A stretch of DNA of 16,228 nt from Spirochaetaceae bacterium (GTDB taxonomy: Bacteria > Spirochaetota > Spirochaetia > DSM-27196 > SKKC01): assembly GCA_003554375.1 (NCBI GenBank), contig PWGF01000555.1, positions 1 through 16,228 of the forward strand, given 5' to 3'. A program made the translations under genes and the position numbers. How positions within the stretch are numbered: the stretch's first letter is position 1; each line of letters opens with the position of its first letter. The notes beneath the pieces were generated by a model. The model was not told the origin of the DNA and ran no database searches. It worked only from the letters and a program-made list of their open reading frames with translations. Positions 7,203 through 14,882 of this stretch are shown in pieces.

Positions 7203-7316
7203 GTGAGGGAGAAGTCTCTCCCTCGCTCCAGCCCGCGTGCCTTCGGCACCAGGGCGCGCTTATCGGGCTCTGCTCCGCGCCGCCCTGCGCGCCCTTCGCG
7301 GTCTTCCGCTACCCTC
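7203..7316. repeat. Structured intergenic repeat, copy B
   Basis: Same orientation on the plus strand as copy A. Helices: 7205-7212/7217-7224 (8 bp, loop AGTC); 7237-7241/7245-7249 (loop TTC); 7251-7259/7287-7295 (9 bp, perfect), enclosing 7265-7268/7282-7285; and 7298-7301/7306-7309. Relative to copy A, T-A becomes A-T and G-C becomes A-T in the first helix; G-C becomes A-T and T-A becomes C-G in the third; one base pair is missing symmetrically from the second. It fills most of 7114-7343, between the coiled-coil gene stop and the M23 start. An extra stem, GCTAC/GTAGC, follows at 7308-7312/7319-7323. Confidence 0.85.
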
Positions 7317-7343
7317 TCGTAGCCGGTGCGTTCGCGGAAGCCG

Positions 7344-7868
7344 TTATGCAAAGAGCCGCAAGACCGTCATCATCCCGGCCAACGCCAAAAAGAACGTCGT
7401 GCTGAGTACCACGAGCGTGTTGAATCGCCTGCCCATATCCGCAAAGCGCCGGTCGGTATGGGCCTGCATATCCTCGAATCGCTGATCGGAGTGCGCTTGC
7501 ATGTCTTGGAAACGCTTGTCCGAGTGTGCCTGCATCTCCTCGAAGCGTTTGTCGACCTGCTCGAAGCGCCTGTCCATCTGCGCTTGCATCTCTTCAAAGC
7601 GCTTGTCCATCGCCGCGAAGCGTTCGTCCATGCGGGCAAAGCCCTGTTCCATCCGTTCCGCGATAAGCTTCACGTCGCTACGAACTCCGCCGACATCGGC
7701 TTGCAGCTCACCGATGCGGGATTCCATCCTGGCTTGGTGTGCCTCCTGGTCCTTGCGACCCGCCATGCGGTCTACGAGAATGGTGACATAGCGGTGCAAC
7801 GCGTGCTTGTCTTTGACTTGGACCGCGCTTTCAAGCTCGTGCTCGAGGATCTGGATGATATCGCTCAT
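7344..7868 (-). CDS. Heptad/hendecad coiled-coil protein with C-terminal membrane anchor
   Basis: A 174-residue protein. ATG 7868 was chosen over upstream in-frame starts (ATG 7880, GTG 7898) because GGGAG lies five bases before it. An N-terminal segment (SDIIQILEHELESAVQ) is followed by a long coiled coil. Phenylalanines fall at residues 77, 84, 91, 102, 109, 120, 131, 142 and 149, so spacing alternates between 7 and 11; three consecutive 11-residue units read F-x-DMQAH-type. Residues 151-172 form one hydrophobic segment (TLVVLSTTFFLALAGMMTVL), a tail anchor. Short proteins with such RFEEMQ repeats and a C-terminal helix are common and mostly uncharacterised. No enzymatic motif. Membrane-attached scaffold or oligomer is the most that can be inferred. 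Confidence 0.88.
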   Translation of the reverse strand: MSDIIQILEHELESAVQVKDKHALHRYVTILVDRMAGRKDQEAHQARMESRIGELQADVGGVRSDVKLIAERMEQGFARMDERFAAMDKRFEEMQAQMDRRFEQVDKRFEEMQAHSDKRFQDMQAHSDQRFEDMQAHTDRRFADMGRRFNTLVVLSTTFFLALAGMMTVLRLFA

Positions 7869-7889
7869 GGCGTCTCCCATGACATTCAC

Positions 7890-7895
7890 AGTATA
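7890..7895 (-). promoter_or_regulatory. Good -10 box for the coiled-coil gene
   Basis: TATACT on the minus strand puts a start at about 7883, giving a 15-base leader that contains the GGGAG ribosome site before ATG 7868. No convincing -35 was found at 16-18 bases. Confidence 0.4.
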
Positions 7896-7937
7896 CACCG
7901 CGCTTTGCCTGCGCGGCTATGGCAAGCCCGTCCGAAG

Positions 7938-7963
7938 AGCCCCGGCGAGGTCGCCCCGGGGCT
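7938..7963. terminator. Hairpin in the 7869-8191 gap
   Basis: AGCCCCGG (7938-7945) and CCGGGGCT (7956-7963) form a perfect 8-bp stem with a 10-base loop. The flanks lack a T-run, and both neighbouring genes point away from it, so a terminator role is uncertain. The rest of the gap holds a -10 box, a hexanucleotide tract and a promoter-like pair. Confidence 0.3.
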
Positions 7964-8060
7964 GCGTCTTCAGCGTTCTTCACCCTCTAGTACGCGCAAA
8001 CCGGGCCGAACCCTTGGAAACTGGAGCGGAGTAGGGGTGGGACGAGAGGCCCGACCCAAA

Positions 8061-8156
8061 GCTCGAACCCGAACCGGAAGCCGGACCGAAGCCCGGACCC
8101 GAACCGGCGCCGGGGCCGGAATCGGAGCCGAAGCCGCATTCGGAATCGGCGGCGTT
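8061..8156. repeat. Degenerate hexanucleotide tract
   Basis: About sixteen consecutive 6-base units resembling RCCGGA (for example ACCCGA, ACCGGA, GCCGGA, ATCGGA, GCCGAA). All contain a CG step at positions 3-4 or 4-5. Translation in any open frame gives only two-residue alternations, so it is best read as an expanded non-coding simple repeat upstream of the CapA gene. Confidence 0.75.
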
Positions 8157-8163
8157 GTGGGCG

Positions 8164-8193
8164 TTGCGGGCCGGACGCCATACCGCGCATAAT
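8164..8193 (+). promoter_or_regulatory. Promoter-like pair for the CapA-family gene
   Basis: TTGCGG (8164-8169) and CATAAT (8188-8193) are 18 bases apart. The predicted start at 8200-8201 coincides with the second in-frame ATG (8201). Confidence 0.4.
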
Positions 8194-9382
8194 GGCGCTG
8201 ATGTTTGCACGGTTTGGTCGCATAACGGAGGAGCCTCCGCGGCGCTCCGTAAGGAACGCCGTCGCGTTACGGCTCTGGGCCGTCGCTCTGTGTGTCCTTC
8301 TCTTCCCGGCAGCGGAGCTTGTCGCAGAGGAGCAGCGGCCGCTCCGGCTGAGCTTTGTGGGAGACATCATCCCGCACGACGTCGTGGCGCGCATGGAGGA
8401 CCATGGCCGGATATTTCAGGAGGTGGCGCCGCTGTTCCACGCCTCCGACTTCACCTTTGGCAATGTGGAGTCCGCGGTGGATCCGGACGAGCCGTGGCGG
8501 ACGTTTCCGCGTTTCAACATGCACCCGGAGCTCCTCGAGGCGGCTATTGCCGGCGGGATGAACGTGTTCTCGCTCGCCAACAACCATACGACGGACCTGG
8601 GGAGATCGGGAGTGTATGCCACCGCGGAAAGCATGCGCCGCCTCGCCCGGGAGCACGAGATCGCGTACTCGGGGATTCGCGAGGAGCCGGACGGTTCCTT
8701 CGAGGTCACCGAGATCGAGCATCCGGAGTACCGGATCGGCTTCGTTGCGGCGAGCGGATTCGTGAACGTGGCGGAGGGGGCGGAGCTCACGTACCTCGTG
8801 AACACCGGGATCATGAGGAACCAAGGTGCCGACCTGGAGGAGTTTCTGAGCTTCCTGGAGGCCGAGAGCGCGGAGTACGATCTCACGATCCTGAGCTTCC
8901 ACGATGGAATCGAGTATGAGCACCATCCGCACCCGCGCACGGTGGAGTTCTACCGGAGCGCGGTGGAGCGTGGGGTCGACATCGTCTGGGGGCACCACTC
9001 GCACACCCTGCAGCCGTGGGAGCTCATCGAGCGCGACGACGGGAGACGTGCGCTCGTCATGTACAGTATGGCGAACTTCATAAGCGGCCAGACGATCCCG
9101 GTGGATCCGGAGGAGACCATGAGGCCGCTTGCGCGCGCAGGCGATTCGGCTGTGTTCCGCGCGGCGGTAGCCGTCACCGATCGCGGGGCGTCCGTAGAGG
9201 CGGTAGATCCGGTGCTCATCACGCACTATCAGGAGCCGGAAGGGGGCGTGAGCGCGCGCTTCATGGAGACGATCCTGGAGCTGCCGCAGGAGGAGGGGTG
9301 GGAGGAGTTCTATCGCACCCGAATCGAGCACATCGGACGTTTTCCGCGCGGCTACGACGACCCGGAGCTCATCGTGGAGTAG
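8192..9382 (+). CDS. CapA-family (poly-gamma-glutamate synthesis type) metallophosphoesterase-like protein, secreted
   Basis: A 396-residue protein. CapA proteins take part in poly-gamma-glutamate capsule assembly in Bacillus, but many relatives occur without the capsule genes, as here. Motifs from the ATG at 8192: SFVGDIIPHD (54-63), FGNVESAVD (89-97), FSLANNHTTDLG (126-137), SFHDGIEYEHHPHP (235-248), DIVWGHHSHTLQPWE (263-277) and MYSMANFISG (290-299), the full metal-binding set of the family. A hydrophobic segment at about 22-45 (NAVALRLWAVALCVLLFPAA) is a signal peptide or anchor with a long basic N-region. The promoter makes ATG 8201 an equally good start. No Shine-Dalgarno site precedes either. 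Family firm; substrate unknown. Confidence 0.9.
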   Translation: MALMFARFGRITEEPPRRSVRNAVALRLWAVALCVLLFPAAELVAEEQRPLRLSFVGDIIPHDVVARMEDHGRIFQEVAPLFHASDFTFGNVESAVDPDEPWRTFPRFNMHPELLEAAIAGGMNVFSLANNHTTDLGRSGVYATAESMRRLAREHEIAYSGIREEPDGSFEVTEIEHPEYRIGFVAASGFVNVAEGAELTYLVNTGIMRNQGADLEEFLSFLEAESAEYDLTILSFHDGIEYEHHPHPRTVEFYRSAVERGVDIVWGHHSHTLQPWELIERDDGRRALVMYSMANFISGQTIPVDPEETMRPLARAGDSAVFRAAVAVTDRGASVEAVDPVLITHYQEPEGGVSARFMETILELPQEEGWEEFYRTRIEHIGRFPRGYDDPELIVE

Positions 9383-9396
9383 CGCCGCCGCGGCGC
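9382..9396 (+). terminator. Compact GC hairpin at the CapA gene stop
   Basis: GCGCCG (9382-9387) and CGGCGC (9391-9396) form a 6-bp stem starting at the last base of the stop codon. No T-run follows. Confidence 0.3.
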
Positions 9397-9437
9397 ATCG
9401 ACACCCCGGCGAATCGACAGGCCGGCGAATCGACAGG
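9390..9437 (+). repeat. 16-bp tandem repeat before thyX
   Basis: Two perfect adjacent copies of CCGGCGAATCGACAGG (9406-9421, 9422-9437) are preceded by a third at 12 of 16 matches (9390-9405). The array lies just after the CapA stop and about 20 bases before the thyX ribosome site. Confidence 0.88.
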
Positions 9438-9467
9438 GTAGCTTACCAACAGAAAAGGAGCAGAGTA

Positions 9468-10343
9468 GTGGCACGCGTACAGGTACCGGAAGCGGATGCG
9501 ATTGTGGACCAGGAGTTTTCAGTGCTCGACCACGGGTTCGTGCGACTCGTGGACTACTTGGGCGGCGATGCGCGCATCGTCCAGGCGGCCCGGGTGAGCT
9601 ATGGCGGGGGGACTAAGACGTTCCGGCAGGATCGCGGGCTGATCAACTATCTCATGCGAAACCGCCATACCTCGCCCTTCGAGCAGGTCGTACTGACCTT
9701 CCACGCCAAGATGCCGGTGTTCGTGGCGCGGCAATGGGTGCGGCACCGGACCGCGCGGTTGAACGAGATCTCGGGCCGCTACAGCGTGATGGAGGACCAG
9801 TTCTACCTGCCCGATTCAGCGCATATCAACGCGCAGAGCACGACGAACCGGCAGGGCCGCGACCACGATCCACTCCCGCCGGAAGTGAGCGGCGAGCTGC
9901 GCAATGAGCTGGCCTCCGAACAGCGGGCGGCCTACGAGCGGTACGAGGATAAGATCTCTCGCGGACTGGCGCGTGAGGTCGCCCGCATCAATCTCCCGCT
10001 GAGCCTCTATACGCAGTGGTACTGGCAGATCGATCTCCACAATCTCTTTCACTTCCTGGAGCTGCGGCTCGATCCTCACGCTCAGTACGAGATCCGCGCC
10101 TACGCCGAGGTGATCCTCGACATCGCGCGGCGCGTCGCGCCCCTTGCGTGTGAGGCGTTCGAGGAACACCGTCGGAAGGCGGTCTCGCTCTCCGGCCGCG
10201 AGCTCGATGCCGTGCGCTCGCTCCTCGGAGGCGCGGAAGGGATCGATGACGCGGCTCTCCGGGCGGCCGCCGAAGAGGCCGGTCTGTCCGGCAAGGCAAT
10301 CGAGCGGTTCGTAGAGAAACTCCGTTCCGGCACGCAGAGCTGA
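9468..10343 (+). CDS. thyX: Flavin-dependent thymidylate synthase
   Basis: A 291-residue cytosolic enzyme that makes dTMP from dUMP using FAD, NADPH and methylenetetrahydrofolate. The ThyX signature RHRX7S is exact at residues 92-102 (RHRTARLNEIS). NRHTSPFEQV (65-74), the WQIDLHNLFHFLELR block and DPHAQYEIR also fit. The GTG start at 9468 has AAGGAG seven bases upstream. An extra C-terminal tail of about 50 residues (after FEEHRRKAVSL) is helical. The gene lies 85 bases after the CapA gene and has no clear promoter of its own, so it may be read from upstream. No thyA-like gene is visible in the window, as expected where ThyX is the only route. Confidence 0.96.
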   Translation: MARVQVPEADAIVDQEFSVLDHGFVRLVDYLGGDARIVQAARVSYGGGTKTFRQDRGLINYLMRNRHTSPFEQVVLTFHAKMPVFVARQWVRHRTARLNEISGRYSVMEDQFYLPDSAHINAQSTTNRQGRDHDPLPPEVSGELRNELASEQRAAYERYEDKISRGLAREVARINLPLSLYTQWYWQIDLHNLFHFLELRLDPHAQYEIRAYAEVILDIARRVAPLACEAFEEHRRKAVSLSGRELDAVRSLLGGAEGIDDAALRAAAEEAGLSGKAIERFVEKLRSGTQS

Positions 10344-10388
10344 GACGCCCACCACCTTTCGCTCTCTCTGCACGTTTGCTTGACCCTG

Positions 10389-10417
10389 TTGAACACACGT
10401 CCGGGCGCGGATAGAAT
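10389..10417 (+). promoter_or_regulatory. Promoter of the GH65-rtcB-archease operon
   Basis: TTGAAC (10389-10394) and TAGAAT (10412-10417) are separated by exactly 17 bases. This is among the best promoter matches in the window. Start at about 10424 leaves a 17-base leader with GAGGAGG before ATG 10441. A second -35 candidate, TTGACC, is at 10380-10385. Confidence 0.6.
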
Positions 10418-10440
10418 GGCCGCCTTGAGGAGGAGTGGCT

Positions 10441-13422
10441 ATGCAGTTGCAGGACAACCTGAGCACGGACAGCGGGTGGAATATCCGTGAACACCGCTTC
10501 GACCCCGGGCAGTTGGTGACAAACGGCAGCAAGTTCATGACCGGCAACGGCTACCTTGGCTATCGGGGGACCTTCCCCGAGTGGACGAAGTCGGAGTACG
10601 TAGGGTGTGTCGTAACGGATACCTACGACAACGCCGACGGAACGTGGACCGAGCTCTGCACGGTTCCCAACGGGCTTTTTGCCCGGGCCGAGCTGGTGGA
10701 CGGAGCGAGAGAGGAGGGCGCGTCGGGAAACTCCGGAGCCGTGGAAACGGCACCCCCGGAAGGTACCGGAGTCGCGGAAGGGACACCCCCGGAAAGCGCA
10801 CCTCCGGCAGGCAGACCCACGGTAGGCGCCGGAGCCGCCGGCGCCGCCGGTGATGCCGCCGCCGCCCGAGACTCCCTGGACTCCGGGTCCCAGGGTATCC
10901 CGCTGTCGCTTCTCCCCGGCGGGCCTGCGACAGTGGCCTCCTACCGCCGTGAGCTGGATTTCCGGTACGGCGTGCAGAGCCGGGCCGTCACGCTCGAAGT
11001 GCCCCCCGAGGCTTTCTCGCCCGGGGGCGAGACACCGGATGCCCATGCTCGCGAGCACCACGAGCTCGATGACGCGGAGCTCGATGAACCGGCGCGGGCC
11101 GAGCGAGCGCCGGGTGCATCGGTCTCGATCCGGGACGAGCGGTTTGCAAGCTATGAAGATCTGCACCTGATCTGCGCGCGCTATGAGCTCCGAGTGGGCA
11201 ATGTGAATGGCGGCCCCCGGAAGACGGGCCCGAAGGAGTCTTCGAAGGGGCTCCCGGGGAAGGGGGAGCGGGGAAGCGCCGAAGAGGTGCCCGGCTCGGG
11301 CGCGAGTGGCAAGCGTGGCGTTCGGAGCGGGGCGCGGGTTCGCCTTGTCGTAGGCATAGATGGGGAGGTCTGGAGTCTCAACGGCGAGCACTTCTCCTCC
11401 TACGAGTCGAGTGCGGAGCCGGTACGGGAGACTCCCGGAGGCGGTCAGGCGCCCGCCGGTCGGGCGGCATCCGGAGAGCGACCGGCTGCCGCAGAGCGGA
11501 CGCCCGCCGGAGAGCGATCGGCTGCCGGAGAGGGAGCGGCCGCCGGCAGGCTGGGAGCCGCCGGTCAGGCCGACCCGGAGGCGAACCCTGACACGGCGGC
11601 GGGCACCGCCGGCACAGGGGAGAACGCCTGCGACAACGGACTGCTTACGATGCGGGTGGTCACGCAAGAGCGAGGGGTACCGGTCTGCGTTGGAAGCTCG
11701 ATCCGGATGACCGGAGCAAAGCCGGTCGAGGCGGCCGGCGTGCAAGAAGAGCGCGGGATATATCGCGTTTACGTGTTCGAGCTCGAGCCGGGCGAACAGA
11801 TCGCCTTCGAGCAGCACATGGCGGTCTATAGCGGGAACGATACGGCTGATCCGGACGCGGCGGTACGCCGGTCGCTTGCCGCGGCGCGGCGGAAAGGCTA
11901 CGAGGAGCTTCTCGCCGAACACCGGCGGGTATGGGACCGGATGTGGGAACGCACCGACGTCACCGTGGAGGGCGATCCCGCGGCACAGGCGGTGCTCCGC
12001 TACTGCCAATACCAGAACTTCATCGCTACTCCACGCCACGCGGATCATCTGCCGATCGGCGCACGGGGACTCTCGTGCCAGGCGTACCAGGGAGCGGCCT
12101 TCTGGGACCAGGAGATCTTTAACGTGCCGGTGTACGTCCATACCGAGCCGGAAGTGGCACGCCGGATACTCACCTATCGCCACCGGACGCTCGCCGGCGC
12201 CCGGGAAAAAGCGCGCGCGCTCGGCTACCACGGGGCGTTCTACGCATGGGTGAGTGGCGATACGGGCCGGGAGATCTGCCCCTCGTTCTTCTTTCGCGAC
12301 GTCCTTACCGGCCGCCCGATCCGGAACCATTTCAACGACTGGCAGATCCACGTGAGCCCCGATATCGCGTACGCGGTGTGGCGCTACTACGTGGTCACGG
12401 GGGACTTCGAGTTCATGACGGAGCGCGGCGCGGAAATTCTCTTTGAGGTTGCGCGCTTCCTCTGGAGCCGCGCCCACTGGAGCCCGGCGCGCCGGCGCTA
12501 CGAGTACATCCGCTTGCTCGGCCCGGACGAGTACCACGAGAACGTCGACAACAACCCGTTCACGTGCTATCAGGCGCGCTACGCGCTTCGGGCGGCGCTC
12601 CGCGTTCTCGCGCTCCTGGCGGAGCGGGCGCCTGAGCGACTTGCGGAGCTTCGGAGCACGCTCGACCTCCGCGATGCCGAGATCGAGGAGTGGCGCGACA
12701 TGGCCGAGTGGATCTACGTGAAATCGCCCGACCCCGAAACGTCGCTTATCGAGCAGTTCGACGGGTTCTTCGCGCTGGAGGACACGCGTCCTGCCGCGCT
12801 GGAGGAGCGGCTCCTGGACCCGGGCGAGTACTGGGGATGGCCGAACGGCGTTGCGGTCCATACGCAGGTGTCGAAGCAGGCGGATGTGGCGCAGCTCTTT
12901 GCCCTCCACCCCGCGGAGTTCGACACGCCGACGATGGAAGCGAACTACGACTACTACGAGCCGCGCACGCAGCACGGAAGCAGCCTGAGCTTCTCGGTCT
13001 ACGCCATGGTGGCGGCCTGGATCGGGCGCGTGGATGCCGCATACGACTATTTCATGCGCTCATGTACGGTTGACCTCTTCGACATCTCCAAGGCGGTGAG
13101 CGGGGGGACGTTCATCGGCGGCATCCACACCGCCGCGAGCGGCGTAGCCTGGCAGGTGGCGGTCTTCGGGTTCGGTGGCGTGCGCATCGAGGAGGACCGG
13201 GTCGTGATGGCGCCGCGGTTGCCGGCGGGGTGGCGGAAGCTCGCATTCCCGCTGGTGGTGCGTGGCCGGCGGATCCGCGCCACGGTTACCGGCGAAGAAG
13301 TCGCGGTGCGGGCCGCGCCGGAGAACAGCGCGAGCGTCTCGCTCGAGATCGATGGGCAGCGCCTCGAGCTCGAGCCGGGGGCGACGGTAGGCGTTCGGCG
13401 TGCTTCGCGTTACCATGAGTAA
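10441..13422 (+). CDS. GH65 glycoside phosphorylase (kojibiose/maltose/trehalose phosphorylase type) with low-complexity insertions
   Basis: GH65 enzymes mostly phosphorolyse alpha-glucosides (maltose, trehalose, kojibiose, nigerose) to beta-glucose-1-phosphate plus a sugar. Seen: N-terminal beta-sandwich start (VTNGSKFMTGNGYLGYRGT), a (alpha/alpha)6 domain with RGLSCQAYQGAAFWDQEIFNVP, the general-acid Glu in LLGPDEYHENVDNNPF, and the phosphate site TQHGSSLS. ATG 10441 was chosen over GTG 10435 for its GAGGAGG seven bases upstream. At 993 residues it is about 200 longer than usual: Pro/Gly/Ala/Glu-rich inserts lie near residues 90-155, 188-228, 254-297 and 324-398, all in the N-terminal domain, and one consists of 18-bp units. 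The catalytic domain is uninterrupted. Its stop overlaps the rtcB start. Which disaccharide it uses cannot be told. Confidence 0.93.
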   Translation: MQLQDNLSTDSGWNIREHRFDPGQLVTNGSKFMTGNGYLGYRGTFPEWTKSEYVGCVVTDTYDNADGTWTELCTVPNGLFARAELVDGAREEGASGNSGAVETAPPEGTGVAEGTPPESAPPAGRPTVGAGAAGAAGDAAAARDSLDSGSQGIPLSLLPGGPATVASYRRELDFRYGVQSRAVTLEVPPEAFSPGGETPDAHAREHHELDDAELDEPARAERAPGASVSIRDERFASYEDLHLICARYELRVGNVNGGPRKTGPKESSKGLPGKGERGSAEEVPGSGASGKRGVRSGARVRLVVGIDGEVWSLNGEHFSSYESSAEPVRETPGGGQAPAGRAASGERPAAAERTPAGERSAAGEGAAAGRLGAAGQADPEANPDTAAGTAGTGENACDNGLLTMRVVTQERGVPVCVGSSIRMTGAKPVEAAGVQEERGIYRVYVFELEPGEQIAFEQHMAVYSGNDTADPDAAVRRSLAAARRKGYEELLAEHRRVWDRMWERTDVTVEGDPAAQAVLRYCQYQNFIATPRHADHLPIGARGLSCQAYQGAAFWDQEIFNVPVYVHTEPEVARRILTYRHRTLAGAREKARALGYHGAFYAWVSGDTGREICPSFFFRDVLTGRPIRNHFNDWQIHVSPDIAYAVWRYYVVTGDFEFMTERGAEILFEVARFLWSRAHWSPARRRYEYIRLLGPDEYHENVDNNPFTCYQARYALRAALRVLALLAERAPERLAELRSTLDLRDAEIEEWRDMAEWIYVKSPDPETSLIEQFDGFFALEDTRPAALEERLLDPGEYWGWPNGVAVHTQVSKQADVAQLFALHPAEFDTPTMEANYDYYEPRTQHGSSLSFSVYAMVAAWIGRVDAAYDYFMRSCTVDLFDISKAVSGGTFIGGIHTAASGVAWQVAVFGFGGVRIEEDRVVMAPRLPAGWRKLAFPLVVRGRRIRATVTGEEVAVRAAPENSASVSLEIDGQRLELEPGATVGVRRASRYHE
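11473..11544 (+). repeat. 18-bp tandem repeat in frame inside the GH65 gene
   Basis: Four units at 11473, 11491, 11509 and 11527, with a consensus like GGAGAGCGATCGGCTGCC, encode hexapeptides GERPAA, AERTPA, GERSAA and GEGAAA. The unit length equals that of the peptidase repeat at 1-72, but the sequence differs. Confidence 0.88.
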
Positions 13423-14879
13423 TGGCTATGAAGGGGCTCGTGAAGCAAGTTGGGGACGCGCTGTGGGAGCTTTCGCCGACCTTTCAGGACGGTATGAACG
13501 TGCCGGTACGGATCTACGCCACGCCCGGCCTTCTGGAAGCGATGGATGAAGGGGTCTTCCAGCAGGCGGCCAACGTGGCGTGCCTGCCGGGGATCGTCGG
13601 CTACTCGTACTGCATGCCCGACGGTCATCGCGGCTACGGCTTTCCGATCGGCGGCGTTGCGGCATTCAACACCCGTGATGGGGTGATATCGCCCGGCGGG
13701 ATCGGGTTCGATATCAACTGCGGCATGCGGCTTGTCGCTACGAGCCTCACGTGGGACGAGGTCGAGCCGTGCCTGGAGAAGCTCGTGGATCTTCTCTTCG
13801 AGCGGATCCCAGCCGGTGTCGGCGGGTCGGGACTGCTGTCGATATCCCGGAATACGTTTCGGGACCTCCTCGAAGGAGGCATGGCGTGGTGCTGGAAACA
13901 CGGCTACGCATGGGATGAGGACCTTCGCCGTACCGAAGAGGGCGGCTGTATGACCGGCGCGGACGCCTCCACCGTGAGCGAGAAGGCGGTGGAGCGGGGC
14001 TACAAGCAGGTAGGGACGCTGGGCTCGGGCAATCACTACCTGGAGGTCCAGGTGGCGAAGCCCGAGAACATCGCCGACGAGGAGACAGCCCGAGCGCTCG
14101 GTATCGATCGCCCGAATCAGGTGCTTCTGATGCTCCACACCGGAAGCCGTGGCTTCGGCCACCAAGTCGCGACGGACTATCTCCAGCGTTTCATCTTGGT
14201 CATGAACAGCGAGTACGGCCTCGGGATTCGCGACCGCGAGCTGGCGGCCGCGCCGTTCCATTCGCCGGAAGGACAGGACTACTTTGCCGCGATGCAGTGC
14301 GCGGTAAACATGGCCTTTGCCAACCGCCAGCTGATTCTCTATCGGATCCGGGAAGTGTTTGCGGAGCTCTTCGGGAAGGCGCCGGAGGAGCTCGGCCTGC
14401 ACCAGATCTACGACGTCACCCACAATACCGCCAAGGTAGAGCGCCACCGGGTAGAGGGGCATGAGATGGAGCTCCTCGTACACCGAAAAGGGGCGACGCG
14501 TGCGTTTGCCCCGGGCATGAGCGACATTCCGCCGGAGTACGCAACGGTCGGACAACCGGTGATCATCGGCGGCAGCATGGAGACCGGCTCGTATTTGCTG
14601 GTTGGCGCGGAGAGCGGTGCCCCGACGTACTATACGACTGCGCACGGAAGCGGCCGTACGATGGGACGGCGTCAGGCAAAGCGCACCTACAAAGGCGCCG
14701 ATATCCAGAACAAGATGCGCTCGCGCGGGATCTACGTGCGCGCCAAATCGATGTCAGGGTTAGCCGAAGAAGCCGGCGGTGCGTATAAGAGCATCGACGA
14801 GGTGGTGGACGCAGCGGAAGCGGGGGGATTGAGCCGAAAAGTGGTACGACTCGTGCCGGTTGGAAACGTGAAGGGGTAG
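13422..14879 (+). CDS. rtcB: RtcB RNA-splicing ligase
   Basis: A 485-residue GTP- and Mn-dependent ligase that joins RNA 2',3'-cyclic phosphate or 3'-phosphate ends to 5'-OH ends, as in tRNA splicing or RNA repair. Family residues are all present: D97 and C100 in GFDINCGMR, N204/H205 in GSGNHYLE, H239 in MLHTGSRGFGHQ, H334 in DVTHNTAK, and the guanylylated His (H408) in TTAHGSGR. PDGHRGYGFPIGG and VHRKGATRAFAPG also match. Length is normal and no low-complexity insertion is present, unlike its neighbours. ATG 13422 overlaps the GH65 stop (TAATG); ATG 13428 is an alternative. Archease, its activating partner, begins 3 bases downstream. The gene has no promoter of its own, so expression probably follows GH65. 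Confidence 0.97.
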   Translation: MAMKGLVKQVGDALWELSPTFQDGMNVPVRIYATPGLLEAMDEGVFQQAANVACLPGIVGYSYCMPDGHRGYGFPIGGVAAFNTRDGVISPGGIGFDINCGMRLVATSLTWDEVEPCLEKLVDLLFERIPAGVGGSGLLSISRNTFRDLLEGGMAWCWKHGYAWDEDLRRTEEGGCMTGADASTVSEKAVERGYKQVGTLGSGNHYLEVQVAKPENIADEETARALGIDRPNQVLLMLHTGSRGFGHQVATDYLQRFILVMNSEYGLGIRDRELAAAPFHSPEGQDYFAAMQCAVNMAFANRQLILYRIREVFAELFGKAPEELGLHQIYDVTHNTAKVERHRVEGHEMELLVHRKGATRAFAPGMSDIPPEYATVGQPVIIGGSMETGSYLLVGAESGAPTYYTTAHGSGRTMGRRQAKRTYKGADIQNKMRSRGIYVRAKSMSGLAEEAGGAYKSIDEVVDAAEAGGLSRKVVRLVPVGNVKG

Positions 14880-14882
14880 AGC

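Noticed and set aside
7157..7351. Short minus-strand ORF over repeat copy B
   Set aside because: Copy A carries single-base indels that break the same frame, and substitutions preserve base pairing rather than codons.
7326..8192. Plus-strand open frame opposite the coiled-coil gene
   Set aside because: It mirrors the repeats of the coiled-coil gene and then runs through the hexanucleotide tract; no ribosome site.
9988..12975. Long open frame antisense to thyX and the GH65 gene
   Set aside because: It is the mirror of GC-rich codons in two clear genes, and its composition (Arg/Pro/Gly-rich, no domain) is not protein-like.
13410..14645. Open frame antisense to rtcB
   Set aside because: It mirrors RtcB, whose catalytic residues are all intact.
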